From DASUBV01 sp963822485 (lineage in GTDB: Bacteria; Actinomycetota; Actinomycetes; Streptosporangiales; Streptosporangiaceae): DNA of 64,000 bases. The stretch's first letter is position 1. The number at the start of each line of letters is the position of its first letter. Of the stretch, positions 35,544 through 43,611 are shown piece after piece. A model generated the notes under the pieces. The model was given only the letters and a program-made list of their open reading frames with translations, ran no database searches and had not been told where the DNA came from. The stretch lies in the NCBI GenBank assembly GCA_963822485.1, contig CAWGHW010000017.1, forward strand, positions 1 through 64,000. Direction: 5' to 3'. A program made the translations under genes and the position numbers.

Positions 35544-36966
35544 ATGGACCTGACGCGTGACCAGCCAATCCCGGTCTACTACCAGCTCAAGACCCTGCTC
35601 ACCGAGGAGATCCTGAGTGGCGTCTACGGGACGGACGGTCGCCTGCCCACCGAGCATGAGCTGTGCGAGCGGTTCGGTCTGAGCAGGACCCCGGTCACGC
35701 ATGCGCTCACCGACCTGGCCGCCGAGGGCGTGGTGCTCCGCCGCCGCAGGCACGGCACGTTCGTGAATCCGCACTGGCTGGCCCGCCGGGCGGATTCCAG
35801 CGAGGTACGGGTGCTGATGCCGACGTTCGACCGGTGGGAGCCGCACCTGCGGATGTCGTCGCCGGGCGTACGGCTGTCGGTGGCCCAGACGGAGCTGAAC
35901 GACCTGCACGCCGTCTTCGTCCGGGCGGTGGCCGAAGGCCGCGCGCCAGACCTGGCCATCCTCGACTCGGTGTGGGTGGCGGAGTTTGCCGCGTCCGGGT
36001 TCCTGTGGCCGCTGGAGGAGCTCGACTCGTCATGGGTGGAGAACGACGCTCGCCGCGATTTCCTTGAGCCGTTCGTCGATGCGCACCGCATCGGCGGCGC
36101 GCACCCTGGCGGTGCAGGCGGAAATGGACGTGGCCGGGATGTGGTACGAACGGGCCGCCATCGGCGCGGACGGCCCTCGCACCTGGGCGGAACTGAAGAA
36201 CATCGGCCGTCGGCTGGTCAGCGCCAGGGGCGGACCGGTGCTGGTCATGCCGGCCGGGCCGTCGGCCGATGAGTTCGCCACCTACTGCCTGGTCGCGCTG
36301 CTGGCCTCCAACGCGGCCCGGGTACTGGGCCCGGACGCGGTGACGCTCGATTCGCCCGCCAGCGTGGAGGCTATGCGCCTCCTCCAGACGCTGGTGGACG
36401 ACAAGGTGCTGTCGACCGGGGCAGTGGGCCATGAGCGGGACTGGCCGATCCAGATGCTCGCCAGAGGCGAGGCGCTGATGGCCTTCGGAGGCAGTTACGA
36501 GGCGCCCGCGCTCGCGCGCTCCGCAGGCCTGGAACTGGACGCCCTCACCGATACGTTCGGCTTCATGCCCGTGCCTGCCGGGCCACGCGGCCAGTCCTCG
36601 GTGCTGGTCGGCGGCTTCGTGTACTGCATTCCGCGCCAGGCCAGGCAGCCGGCCGCGGCCATGGAAGTGCTCAAGAGCGCTGTCGCGGGTCCCGCGATGG
36701 CGCGATTCTTCACCCGTACCGGCCAGATCCCGCCCCGTCGCTCCGTGGCCGCGGAACTGGTCGGCCGTTCGCCGTTCCACGCGTTCACCGCCGGCCTGCT
36801 CGACGGTGCGGTGACGCGGCCGGTAACCCCGGCGTATGCGCTGGTCTCCGCCCAGCTGAGGGCGATGCTGGAGGCGGTCCTCACCGCCCGGCTGTCGCCG
36901 GAGCATGCGGTCAGCCGGGCCGCCGACCTGATCAGCGCGGTGACCGGGCTGCCCGTCGCGCACTGA
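35544..36966 (+). CDS. GntR DNA-binding domain joined to a solute-binding-protein-like sensor (one frameshift)
   Basis: About 474 residues. Residues 1-75 are a GntR winged helix (PIPVYYQLKTLLTEEILSGV, RLPTEHELCERFGLSRTPVT, AAEGVVLRRRRHGTFV). From residue 85 on, the protein resembles a family 1 sugar-binding protein without signal peptide: GRAPDLAILDSVWVAEFAAS, LWPLEELDSSW, MWYERAAIGADGPRTWAELK, ALMAFGGSYEAPALA and GGFVYCIPRQARQPAAAMEV. The frame changes near 36095. It is therefore a cytosolic regulator that seems to sense sugar with a transporter-type domain. It precedes an ABC uptake operon and an alpha-mannosidase gene, which it probably controls. Confidence 0.82.
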
Positions 36967-37048
36967 CCGCGGGCCCGCCGCCGGCCCGCTGCCGGGCCCT
37001 GGTTCCATGCCGCGCCCGCGCCTCAGGCGCGCGTGAGTGTACCTCGTT

Positions 37049-37096
37049 TGTCATGACATATCGACTATTGACAGTCACGCCTTCCTCATTCATCAT
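37049..37096 (+). promoter_or_regulatory. Probable promoter and GntR operator of the second uptake operon
   Basis: TTGACA (37068-37073) and CATCAT (37091-37096) are 17 bases apart. Just upstream is the perfect palindrome TGTCATGACA (37049-37058), with the GT..AC layout common to GntR operators. A second imperfect palindrome, ATTTGCTGCATACAAAT, follows at about 37094-37110. This 100-base stretch is markedly AT-rich. The leader to the first gene is about 200 bases. Confidence 0.55.
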
Positions 37097-37304
37097 TTGC
37101 TGCATACAAATAACAAATGACCTCTCCTGACGCAGTGGCCCAGGTTCTGGCTGGTAGAGCGCGGGGTGGGGCCGGCAGCCGGACCGTGAGTCGCCGGAGT
37201 GGAGGCAGGGCATGCGCACGCTTGTGATATCCGCCGGTGATGGCCGATGGCAGGACAGCGCCGCGTTAGTCCCTGAACCGCACGCGCGGCCGCAGTAGCA
37301 GGGG

Positions 37305-38399
37305 ATGCCCATGGCATCGTTCCTGGCCAAGCGGCTGGCGCTGGCGGTAGTGACGATCTACGCCGTGGTCACGCTGACGTTCTTCATGGTCCGGCTCATG
37401 CCCGGCAACGCCATGTCCTACCTGGAGGCCCAGCTCTCGCAGCAAGGCGGCCTCACCACCCAGGAGATCGCGGGGAGGGTCCAGGCCGCCTACGGCGTCC
37501 AGCCGAGCGACCCGCTATGGCACCAGTACCTCAGCTACCTCGGGAACGCCGCCCGCGGCAACTTCGGGACCTCCATCCTCGACCCCGGCAAGACCGTGCT
37601 CAGCGTGATCGCGGGCGCCCTGCCCTGGACCCTGCTGGTGATCGGGCTGGCCCTGCTGGTCAGCTTCGCCCTCGGGGTGATCGTCGGGACTCTGATCGCC
37701 GCGTTCCCGCAGAGCCTGCTGGCCAAGATCGCGACCGGCGTGGTGTCGTTCCTGGCCGCGGTGCCCAACTACATCATCGCGCTGGTGCTGATCTACCTGG
37801 TCGCCGACCAGGCGCACGCCCTCCCGGCGTCGGGGCCGTACGCGCTGACCGTCACCCCCGGCTGGAACGTGCCGTTCATCGGCAGCGTGCTGCAGCACGC
37901 CATCCTTCCCGCCCTGTCCTACATGATCGTCGCGTTCGGCAGCTGGGCCCTGACCATGAAGGGCTCGGTGTCGACGATCATGGGCGCGGACTACGTGCGG
38001 GCCGGGGAGTCGTGGGGGCTGTCCCGGTACCGGGTGACCCGGTCCTACATCGGCCGGAACGCCATGCTGCCGATGGTGACCAACCTCGGGCTGTCGCTCG
38101 GCTACATGTTCGGCGGCTCGGTGTTCATCGAGACGTTCTTCGTTTACCCGGGCCTCGGCTACTACCTGATCCAGTCGGTGAACCAGCGCGACTACCCGGT
38201 GATGATGGGCTGCTTCCTGCTGATCACCATTGCGGTGGTGGTGTCCAACCTCATCGTCGACCTCGTGTACCCGCTGGTGGACCCGCGGATCATGAGCCCT
38301 GGCCGGGCCCGGCAAGCCGGGCTGACGGGCAGCGGCCGGGCCGCGGAGACCCAGACGGCGGATGCGGCGGGCCGACCAGCGGGGAGGCCGGCGGCATGA
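37305..38399 (+). CDS. ABC transporter permease, DppB/OppB type (second locus)
   Basis: 364 residues (ATG 37305 or 37311). First helix FLAKRLALAVVTIYAVVTLT, RLMPGNAMSYLEAQ as the family start, about six membrane segments, and an EAA loop AGESWGLSRYRVTRSYIGRN around residues 230-250. A 30-residue Ala/Gly/Arg-rich tail is unusual but in frame. It overlaps the next gene by four bases (38396-38399). It forms the channel with the product of 38396-39247. Confidence 0.92.
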   Translation: MPMASFLAKRLALAVVTIYAVVTLTFFMVRLMPGNAMSYLEAQLSQQGGLTTQEIAGRVQAAYGVQPSDPLWHQYLSYLGNAARGNFGTSILDPGKTVLSVIAGALPWTLLVIGLALLVSFALGVIVGTLIAAFPQSLLAKIATGVVSFLAAVPNYIIALVLIYLVADQAHALPASGPYALTVTPGWNVPFIGSVLQHAILPALSYMIVAFGSWALTMKGSVSTIMGADYVRAGESWGLSRYRVTRSYIGRNAMLPMVTNLGLSLGYMFGGSVFIETFFVYPGLGYYLIQSVNQRDYPVMMGCFLLITIAVVVSNLIVDLVYPLVDPRIMSPGRARQAGLTGSGRAAETQTADAAGRPAGRPAA

Positions 38400-39247
38400 A
38401 GTTCCTTCGCGATCTGTGGCGGATCTGCCGGGATGACAAGCCCGCGCTGATCGGCGCCATCGTGGTCCTGATCTACATCGTCGTGGCCATCATCGGGCCG
38501 CTGGCGACGCACGTCGGCTACGTGAAGAACCCGGCCCTGGCCTACCTGCCGCCGTCGGCCAAGTACCCGCTGGGCACCGACTTCCTTGGCAACAGCGTGC
38601 TGAGCGAGCTGATCATCGGAACGCGGCCGATCATGGAGGTCGGCATCGCCGCGGCCGTGATGGTCGTGGTCGTGGGCGTGACGGTCGGCCTGGTCGCCGG
38701 CTACCTCGGCGGTGTCGTCGACCAGGTCGTGATGCGCGTCACCGACGTGTTCCTCACCATCCCCGGCCTGCCCCTGGTCATCGTGATCGCGGCTGTCGTG
38801 CGGACCACCAATCCTCTCATGCTGGCCGCGATCCTGTCGGTGACCGGCTGGGCCGGACTGGCCAGGGCGGTGCGGTCGCAGGCGCTGAGCCTGCGCACCA
38901 GCGACTTCATCGAGGCGGCCAAGGTGCAGGGGCTCCCGCTGCGCAACATCGTCTTTCGCCAGCTGCTCCCGAACATCGGCCCGTACGTGGCCATCCACTT
39001 CCTGCTCGCGGTAACCGACGCCATCTACGCCGAGGTCGGCCTGTACCTGCTCGGCGTCGCGCCGATCACCGGGACGAACTGGGGGATCATGATCAACCTC
39101 GCGATCAGCCAGGGCGCGCTCTACACCAGCCAGAGCGCCCTCTACCTGTTCTCGCCGATGCTGGCGATCGTCTTCCTCCAGGTGGCGCTGGTCTACTTCT
39201 CGCGAGCCATGGACCGGCTGTTCAACCCCCGGCTGCGGGTCCAGTGA
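38396..39247 (+). CDS. ABC transporter permease, DppC/OppC type (second locus)
   Basis: 283 residues from ATG 38396, with GGGGAGG at 38381-38387. The DppC motif YPLGTDFLGNSVLSELIIG, then five membrane segments, and the EAA loop FIEAAKVQGLPLRNIVFRQL at about residues 170-190. The end MDRLFNPRLRVQ is typical. Its stop overlaps the GTG of the ATPase gene (GTGA). Confidence 0.92.
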   Translation: MKFLRDLWRICRDDKPALIGAIVVLIYIVVAIIGPLATHVGYVKNPALAYLPPSAKYPLGTDFLGNSVLSELIIGTRPIMEVGIAAAVMVVVVGVTVGLVAGYLGGVVDQVVMRVTDVFLTIPGLPLVIVIAAVVRTTNPLMLAAILSVTGWAGLARAVRSQALSLRTSDFIEAAKVQGLPLRNIVFRQLLPNIGPYVAIHFLLAVTDAIYAEVGLYLLGVAPITGTNWGIMINLAISQGALYTSQSALYLFSPMLAIVFLQVALVYFSRAMDRLFNPRLRVQ

Positions 39248-40284
39248 TGGCGGATAAGGTGCTCGCCGAAGACACGGTGCTCGCCGAAGACACGGTGCTC
39301 GAGGTGCGGGACCTGACCGTGGGCTTCGGCCCGGTCCGCGCGGTGCAGGACGTGAGCCTGTCGATCGGCCAGGGCATGGTGTACGGCCTGGTGGGCGAGT
39401 CGGGCTGCGGCAAGTCGACGCTGGCCTACTCCCTGCTGGGGCTGGTGCCGCCGCCCGGTCGCATCGTCTCGGGAGCGGTCCGCTTCCGCGGCCAGGACCT
39501 GGCCCGGATGAGCTACGCCGAGCTCCGGCGACTGCGGGCCCAGCACATCGCGGTGGTGTTCCAGGCCGCCATGAGCGCGTTCAACCCCGTGATCACCATC
39601 GGCGCGCAGGTCGAGCACATCCTCGAGGCCCATCCGGCGGTGTACCCCAGCCGTCAGGAGGGCCGTCAGCACTTCGAGGAACTCCTCCAGCTGGTCCGGC
39701 TGCGGCCCGAGCAGGTCTGGCCGACCTACGAGAGCCGGCTTTCGGGCGGCATGAAACAAAGGGTGGCCATCGCCATCGCCCTGCTGCTCAAGCCCGAGAT
39801 GCTGGTGCTAGACGAGCCGACCACCGCACTCGACGTGCTGAGCCAGCGGCTGGTCATCGACATCATCAGGGACCTGCACGAGACGCTCGACACCACGGTG
39901 GTGTTCGTCACCCACGACCTGGCCGTGGTGGCCGAGCTGGCCCAGCGGGTGGCCGTCATGTACGCGGGGCGCCTGGTCGAGTCGGGCACCGTCGACGAGA
40001 TCTTCTTCGACGAACGCCGGCATCCGTACGTGAAGGCGCTGCTGTCGGCCATGCCGAGCGTGACCGCCGATCCCTCTAGCCTGCGGTCGATTCCGGGCCA
40101 GGTGCCGGACCTGAGCGCCCTGCCGCCGGGCTGCCGCTTCGCGCCCCGCTGCGGGCTGGCTCAGCCGATCTGCTCCGAGGTCGAGCCGGAACTGCGGGTG
40201 AGCGCCTCGGGTCATGCGGTCTCCTGTCATGTCGTGAACAGCGAGCTGGGAGGGAAGGCGGCCAGTGAGCTTGCTGAGCGTTGA
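39244..40284 (+). CDS. ABC transporter ATP-binding protein, DppD/OppD type (second locus)
   Basis: 346 residues from GTG 39244 (or ATG 39247). The N-terminus contains a duplicated hexapeptide VLAEDTVLAEDT. Walker A GESGCGKSTLAYSLLG at about residue 51, Q-loop VVFQAAMSAFNPV, signature LSGGMKQRVAIAIALL, Walker B MLVLDEPTTALDV and H-loop FVTHDLAVV. The tail has GCRFAPRCGLAQPIC. It partners with the DppF-like ATPase that starts within its last 20 bases. Confidence 0.92.
   Translation: MMADKVLAEDTVLAEDTVLEVRDLTVGFGPVRAVQDVSLSIGQGMVYGLVGESGCGKSTLAYSLLGLVPPPGRIVSGAVRFRGQDLARMSYAELRRLRAQHIAVVFQAAMSAFNPVITIGAQVEHILEAHPAVYPSRQEGRQHFEELLQLVRLRPEQVWPTYESRLSGGMKQRVAIAIALLLKPEMLVLDEPTTALDVLSQRLVIDIIRDLHETLDTTVVFVTHDLAVVAELAQRVAVMYAGRLVESGTVDEIFFDERRHPYVKALLSAMPSVTADPSSLRSIPGQVPDLSALPPGCRFAPRCGLAQPICSEVEPELRVSASGHAVSCHVVNSELGGKAASELAER
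39259..39294 (+). repeat. Exact tandem duplication of an 18 bp unit in an ATPase gene
   Basis: GTGCTCGCCGAAGACACG occurs twice in a row, adding VLAEDT in frame just before the first beta strand of the ABC ATPase. It looks like a recent slippage event without effect on the fold. Confidence 0.9.
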
Positions 40285-41302
40285 GCACGTGTCGCACCGG
40301 TACCAGACCGCCAGGGACGACCGCCCGGTGCTCCAGGACGTGAGCGTCGATATCGAGCCGGGCCAGACCCTGGCCGTGGTCGGGGAGTCCGGGTGCGGGA
40401 AGACCACGCTGGGGCGGGCGATCGTCGGGCTGATCCAGCCATCGAGCGGCACGGTGAACTTCGAGGGTGCCGACATCTGGAAACTGCGCGGCGCTCACTA
40501 CCGGGAGTACCGCCAGTCGGTCCAGCTTGTCCACCAGGATCCCTACGGAGCGCTCAACCCCGGGCTCACGGTGGAGGAGGCGCTCGCGGGCGGGCTGCGC
40601 CACCACCGGATCGTCCCCCGCCGTGAAACACGCGACGAGGTCCAGCGGCTGCTCGGCCTGGCCGGCCTCGACACCAGCCAGGCCTTCCTGGAGCGCTATC
40701 CCCACCAGCTGTCCGGCGGGCAGCGCCAGCGCCTGGTGATCGCCCGGGCGATGGCGCTGCGCCCCAGCCTGCTGGTCGCCGACGAGCCGGTGAGCATGCT
40801 CGACGTATCGATGCGGATTTCGATCCTGGACCTGCTCAAGTCCCTGGGGCAGAGCCACGGCCTGGCCTATGTGTTTATCAGCCATGACTTCGGCGTAGTC
40901 CGGTACTTCGCGGCCGGCGGCCGGATCATGGTCATGTTCTTCGGCGTGGTGGTCGAGAGCGGGCCGGTCGAGGAGGTCATCGCCCGGCCGCAGCACCCCT
41001 ACACGTTCCTCCTGCTCGACGCCATTCCCGAGCCCGACCCGCGGCGGGCCCGGCGGCGGCGGTCGGAGGCGACGAGGATCGCGGCCGAGCGCGTCGAGGC
41101 CTACCCGGCCGACACCGGATGCGTGTTCGCCAACCGGTGCCCGTTTGTCCGCGACCGGTGTCGCGCCGAGCGGCCCCCGAGCCTGACGGCCGACGCGGCG
41201 GACGGGCACTGGAGCGCGTGCTGGTACCCGGAAGAGGTACCCGCGGTGGCTTCTCAGGCCATCGACCTTCCCGTGCTGACCGTGGACAAAGAGGCGGGGT
41301 GA
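40265..41302 (+). CDS. ABC transporter ATP-binding protein, DppF/OppF type (second locus)
   Basis: 345 residues from GTG 40265, which has GGGAGGGAAGG upstream and overlaps the previous gene by 20 bases. Walker A GESGCGKTTLGRAIVG, Q-loop VQLVHQDPYGALNPG, signature LSGGQRQRLVIARAM, Walker B LLVADEPVSMLDVS and H-loop FISHDFGVV. The tail has CVFANRCPFVRDRC. It powers uptake together with the product of 39244-40284. Confidence 0.92.
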   Translation: MSLLSVEHVSHRYQTARDDRPVLQDVSVDIEPGQTLAVVGESGCGKTTLGRAIVGLIQPSSGTVNFEGADIWKLRGAHYREYRQSVQLVHQDPYGALNPGLTVEEALAGGLRHHRIVPRRETRDEVQRLLGLAGLDTSQAFLERYPHQLSGGQRQRLVIARAMALRPSLLVADEPVSMLDVSMRISILDLLKSLGQSHGLAYVFISHDFGVVRYFAAGGRIMVMFFGVVVESGPVEEVIARPQHPYTFLLLDAIPEPDPRRARRRRSEATRIAAERVEAYPADTGCVFANRCPFVRDRCRAERPPSLTADAADGHWSACWYPEEVPAVASQAIDLPVLTVDKEAG

Positions 41303-41305
41303 ACC

Positions 41306-41509
41306 ATGCTGCGACTCACGCTGGCGCTCCTGGTCCGGATCGGGCTGGTGCTGCTGACCATGGCGGTCCTGGTCCGCCTGATGCCGATGCCGGACCGGGC
41401 TGACGTGATGGCGGACGACTTCGCGATCGCGGTCAGCCTGGTGCTCGTTCTCGGGCCAGCCATTTACCTCCGGCTGACCAGGGACGCCGCAGAAACGGGG
41501 CGGGGATAG
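41306..41509 (+). CDS. Small two-helix membrane protein
   Basis: 67 residues, starting four bases after the ATPase stop. Two hydrophobic segments (LTLALLVRIGLVLLTMAVLV and AIAVSLVLVLGPAIYL) surround a short acidic turn MPMPDRADVMADD. I do not recognise it. Its place between the ATPase and the solute-binding protein of one operon suggests an accessory or assembly role for the transporter. Confidence 0.6.
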   Translation: MLRLTLALLVRIGLVLLTMAVLVRLMPMPDRADVMADDFAIAVSLVLVLGPAIYLRLTRDAAETGRG

Positions 41510-41555
41510 CGGGGACAAGCGGATATCTGACGCCAGTAAACCTAAGGAGACAGGC

Positions 41556-43454
41556 GTGAGAAGAAGTAGAGCAGGAAGAGGCAGTCCTCGGTCAGTAATA
41601 CGTCGGTCGGTGCGGCTGGCCGCGGCGGGCGCGGCTATCGCGCTGGCGGCCGCGGCGTGCAGCAGCGGCGGCGGAGGCGGTGGCGGCGGTACCGGCACGG
41701 CGTCGTACCTGAAATGGGACCCCTGCTGTAGCTGGGGTACCACGTGGTCGCTCAATGAGTACAGCCCGGTCGCCCTCGGCATCGTCCAAGGGCTGATACA
41801 GCTGCCCCTGGCGGTCGAGAACGACCCGAGCCTCACCAGCTTCACGCCCCAGCTGGCCAGCAGCTGGACGGTGAGCGGGGACACCCTGACCATCCACGTG
41901 CGTCCCGGGGTGAAGTGGCAGAACGGGAAGCCAGTCACCAGCACCGACGTCTATGACACGATCCTGCTGAACGGCCTCGGCGGCAACAGCCAGGGCGGCA
42001 CCACCGGCACCGGCGGATGGCTCTACATATCCAACGTGAGCGCGCCGAACTCCAGCGAGGTGGTGCTCACCACCCGGCCGGGCACCGACACGACGCTGCT
42101 CGAGGACCAGCTCCTGCCGCAGACCATCGTGCCGGCCAGCACCTACGGCCAGTTTGTGAGCGCGTCCGTGAAGCAGGATGAGCTCGCGTACTGGGCCAAG
42201 GACGACACCGACCCCGCCGCCGCGGCGAAGATGTCCCAGTACACGGCGATGAAGGCGGACTTCAAGAAGCTCTCCGCCCTCAACGTTACGAAGATAGTCG
42301 GTGACGGTCCCTTCACGCTCAAGGCGATCAACACCGCCGAGGCCCTGCTGGTGAAGTGGCCGGGCTTCTACGACGCCTCCCAGGTGCACATCCCCGGCAT
42401 CGACTACCTCAACGACCAGAACCAGGCCATTTACCCGAAGCTCTTCTCGGACGCGGCCGACTTCTCCAACGTCTACATGTCGCCGGCGATCCTGAAGCGC
42501 TGGCAGTCGACCCAGGGGTCGCACACGGCGATTCCACGGGGATTCACCTTCAGCCTCGTGTTTAACAGCCACGCGTACCCTCTCAGCATGACCGCCGTGC
42601 GCCAGGCGATCGCCTACGTGATACCGCGGGCGAACATGGTCGCGTCCGCCTATGGCGGATCCTCGATCGCCGACCGGGGCGGTGTGCTGAACACCGTCCC
42701 CGACGGACTGCCCACCTATCTCAACCCGCTCTATCTCACGCCGAGCCAGATCAGCCAGCTCAACACCTACCCGGTGAACCACGCCAAGGCCACCTCGCTG
42801 CTGCAGTCGGCGGGGTTCCACAAGCGCGGCGCGACGTGGATCATGCCCAACGGCAAACCTTTCACCCTGTCGTTCCTGGTCAACTCCGCGACGAGCGACA
42901 TCGTGTCATCGTTCGACCAGGCGGCTACCGCGCTGACGGCCTTCGGGATCCACTCCAGCGTCGACGCGACTCAGGGCACGACCCAGGCCAACGACGTGTT
43001 CAGCGGGAACTTCCAGCTGTCCATGGATCTCCAGGGCGGGCCCAACCCGCTGTACAACAACTTCGACCAGCTGCTGGGACCGATTACCAACTTCGAGAAT
43101 CTCGGCGCCTACGCTGGTGACCGCGGCCTGGGCTTCGGGCCGACCGCGAACGTCCCTGGCCTGGGCAAGGTCGACGTCTCCTCTACCATCGCCCGCGAGT
43201 CGGAGACGATGGGACCGGGCCCGGAGATGAACAAGCTGGTCTGGGACTGGGCTCGCCTGATCAACCAGCAGCTGCCGTTCATCACCTACGCGACGAAGGT
43301 CTACCAGTTCCCCTACTCATCCGCGAACTTCACCAACTGGCCGCCGGTGAGCTCGCAGGGCACCAGCCCGATGTGGAACGTCCTGGGCCAGGGCAACATG
43401 ACACAGGAACTGACGGTCATGCTCGAGAACGGTTACGTCAAGCCGAAGAGCTGA
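41556..43454 (+). CDS. Solute-binding lipoprotein of a Dpp/Opp-type ABC transporter (second locus)
   Basis: 632 residues, intact. GTG 41556 with AAGGAG at 41544-41549. Signal peptide with lipobox AAAC (Cys35), then a Gly-rich linker. The family 5 domain shows ASSWTVSGDTLTIHVRPGVK, WQNGKPVTSTDVYDTILL and RGFTFSLVFNSHAYPLSMTA. Longer than the average of about 540 residues. It probably binds mannose-containing oligosaccharides, judging from the GH38 gene behind it (inference). A hairpin at 43459-43511 follows. Confidence 0.88.
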   Translation: MRRSRAGRGSPRSVIRRSVRLAAAGAAIALAAAACSSGGGGGGGGTGTASYLKWDPCCSWGTTWSLNEYSPVALGIVQGLIQLPLAVENDPSLTSFTPQLASSWTVSGDTLTIHVRPGVKWQNGKPVTSTDVYDTILLNGLGGNSQGGTTGTGGWLYISNVSAPNSSEVVLTTRPGTDTTLLEDQLLPQTIVPASTYGQFVSASVKQDELAYWAKDDTDPAAAAKMSQYTAMKADFKKLSALNVTKIVGDGPFTLKAINTAEALLVKWPGFYDASQVHIPGIDYLNDQNQAIYPKLFSDAADFSNVYMSPAILKRWQSTQGSHTAIPRGFTFSLVFNSHAYPLSMTAVRQAIAYVIPRANMVASAYGGSSIADRGGVLNTVPDGLPTYLNPLYLTPSQISQLNTYPVNHAKATSLLQSAGFHKRGATWIMPNGKPFTLSFLVNSATSDIVSSFDQAATALTAFGIHSSVDATQGTTQANDVFSGNFQLSMDLQGGPNPLYNNFDQLLGPITNFENLGAYAGDRGLGFGPTANVPGLGKVDVSSTIARESETMGPGPEMNKLVWDWARLINQQLPFITYATKVYQFPYSSANFTNWPPVSSQGTSPMWNVLGQGNMTQELTVMLENGYVKPKS

Positions 43455-43458
43455 TCGT

Positions 43459-43511
43459 CAGGCGGTAGCCCGGTGCGATGTGCCGCGGTACGTCGCACCG
43501 GGGACCGCCTG
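43459..43511 (+). terminator. Long GC-rich hairpin between the lipoprotein and mannosidase genes
   Basis: CAGGCGGT, then CCCGGTGCGA, pairs with TCGCACCGGG and ACCGCCTG across a short loop. No T run follows. It may be a partial terminator or an mRNA-stabilising structure that lets the abundant binding protein be made at a higher level than the downstream enzyme. Confidence 0.6.
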
Positions 43512-43611
43512 CGTCCGGCCCAAGGTGGTCTGGCCGCCCGGCGGCGGCCAGCCCGGGCCGCGTCTGTTAATCGAAAACGCCGTGTGAGCACGTATCCGAG
43601 GAGCAAGTCTG

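Noticed and set aside
40076..41944. Long open frame (622 codons) on the minus strand
   Set aside because: It runs antisense across the two ABC ATPase genes and the binding protein start, is Arg/Pro/Gln-rich without domains, and arises from high-GC codon bias.
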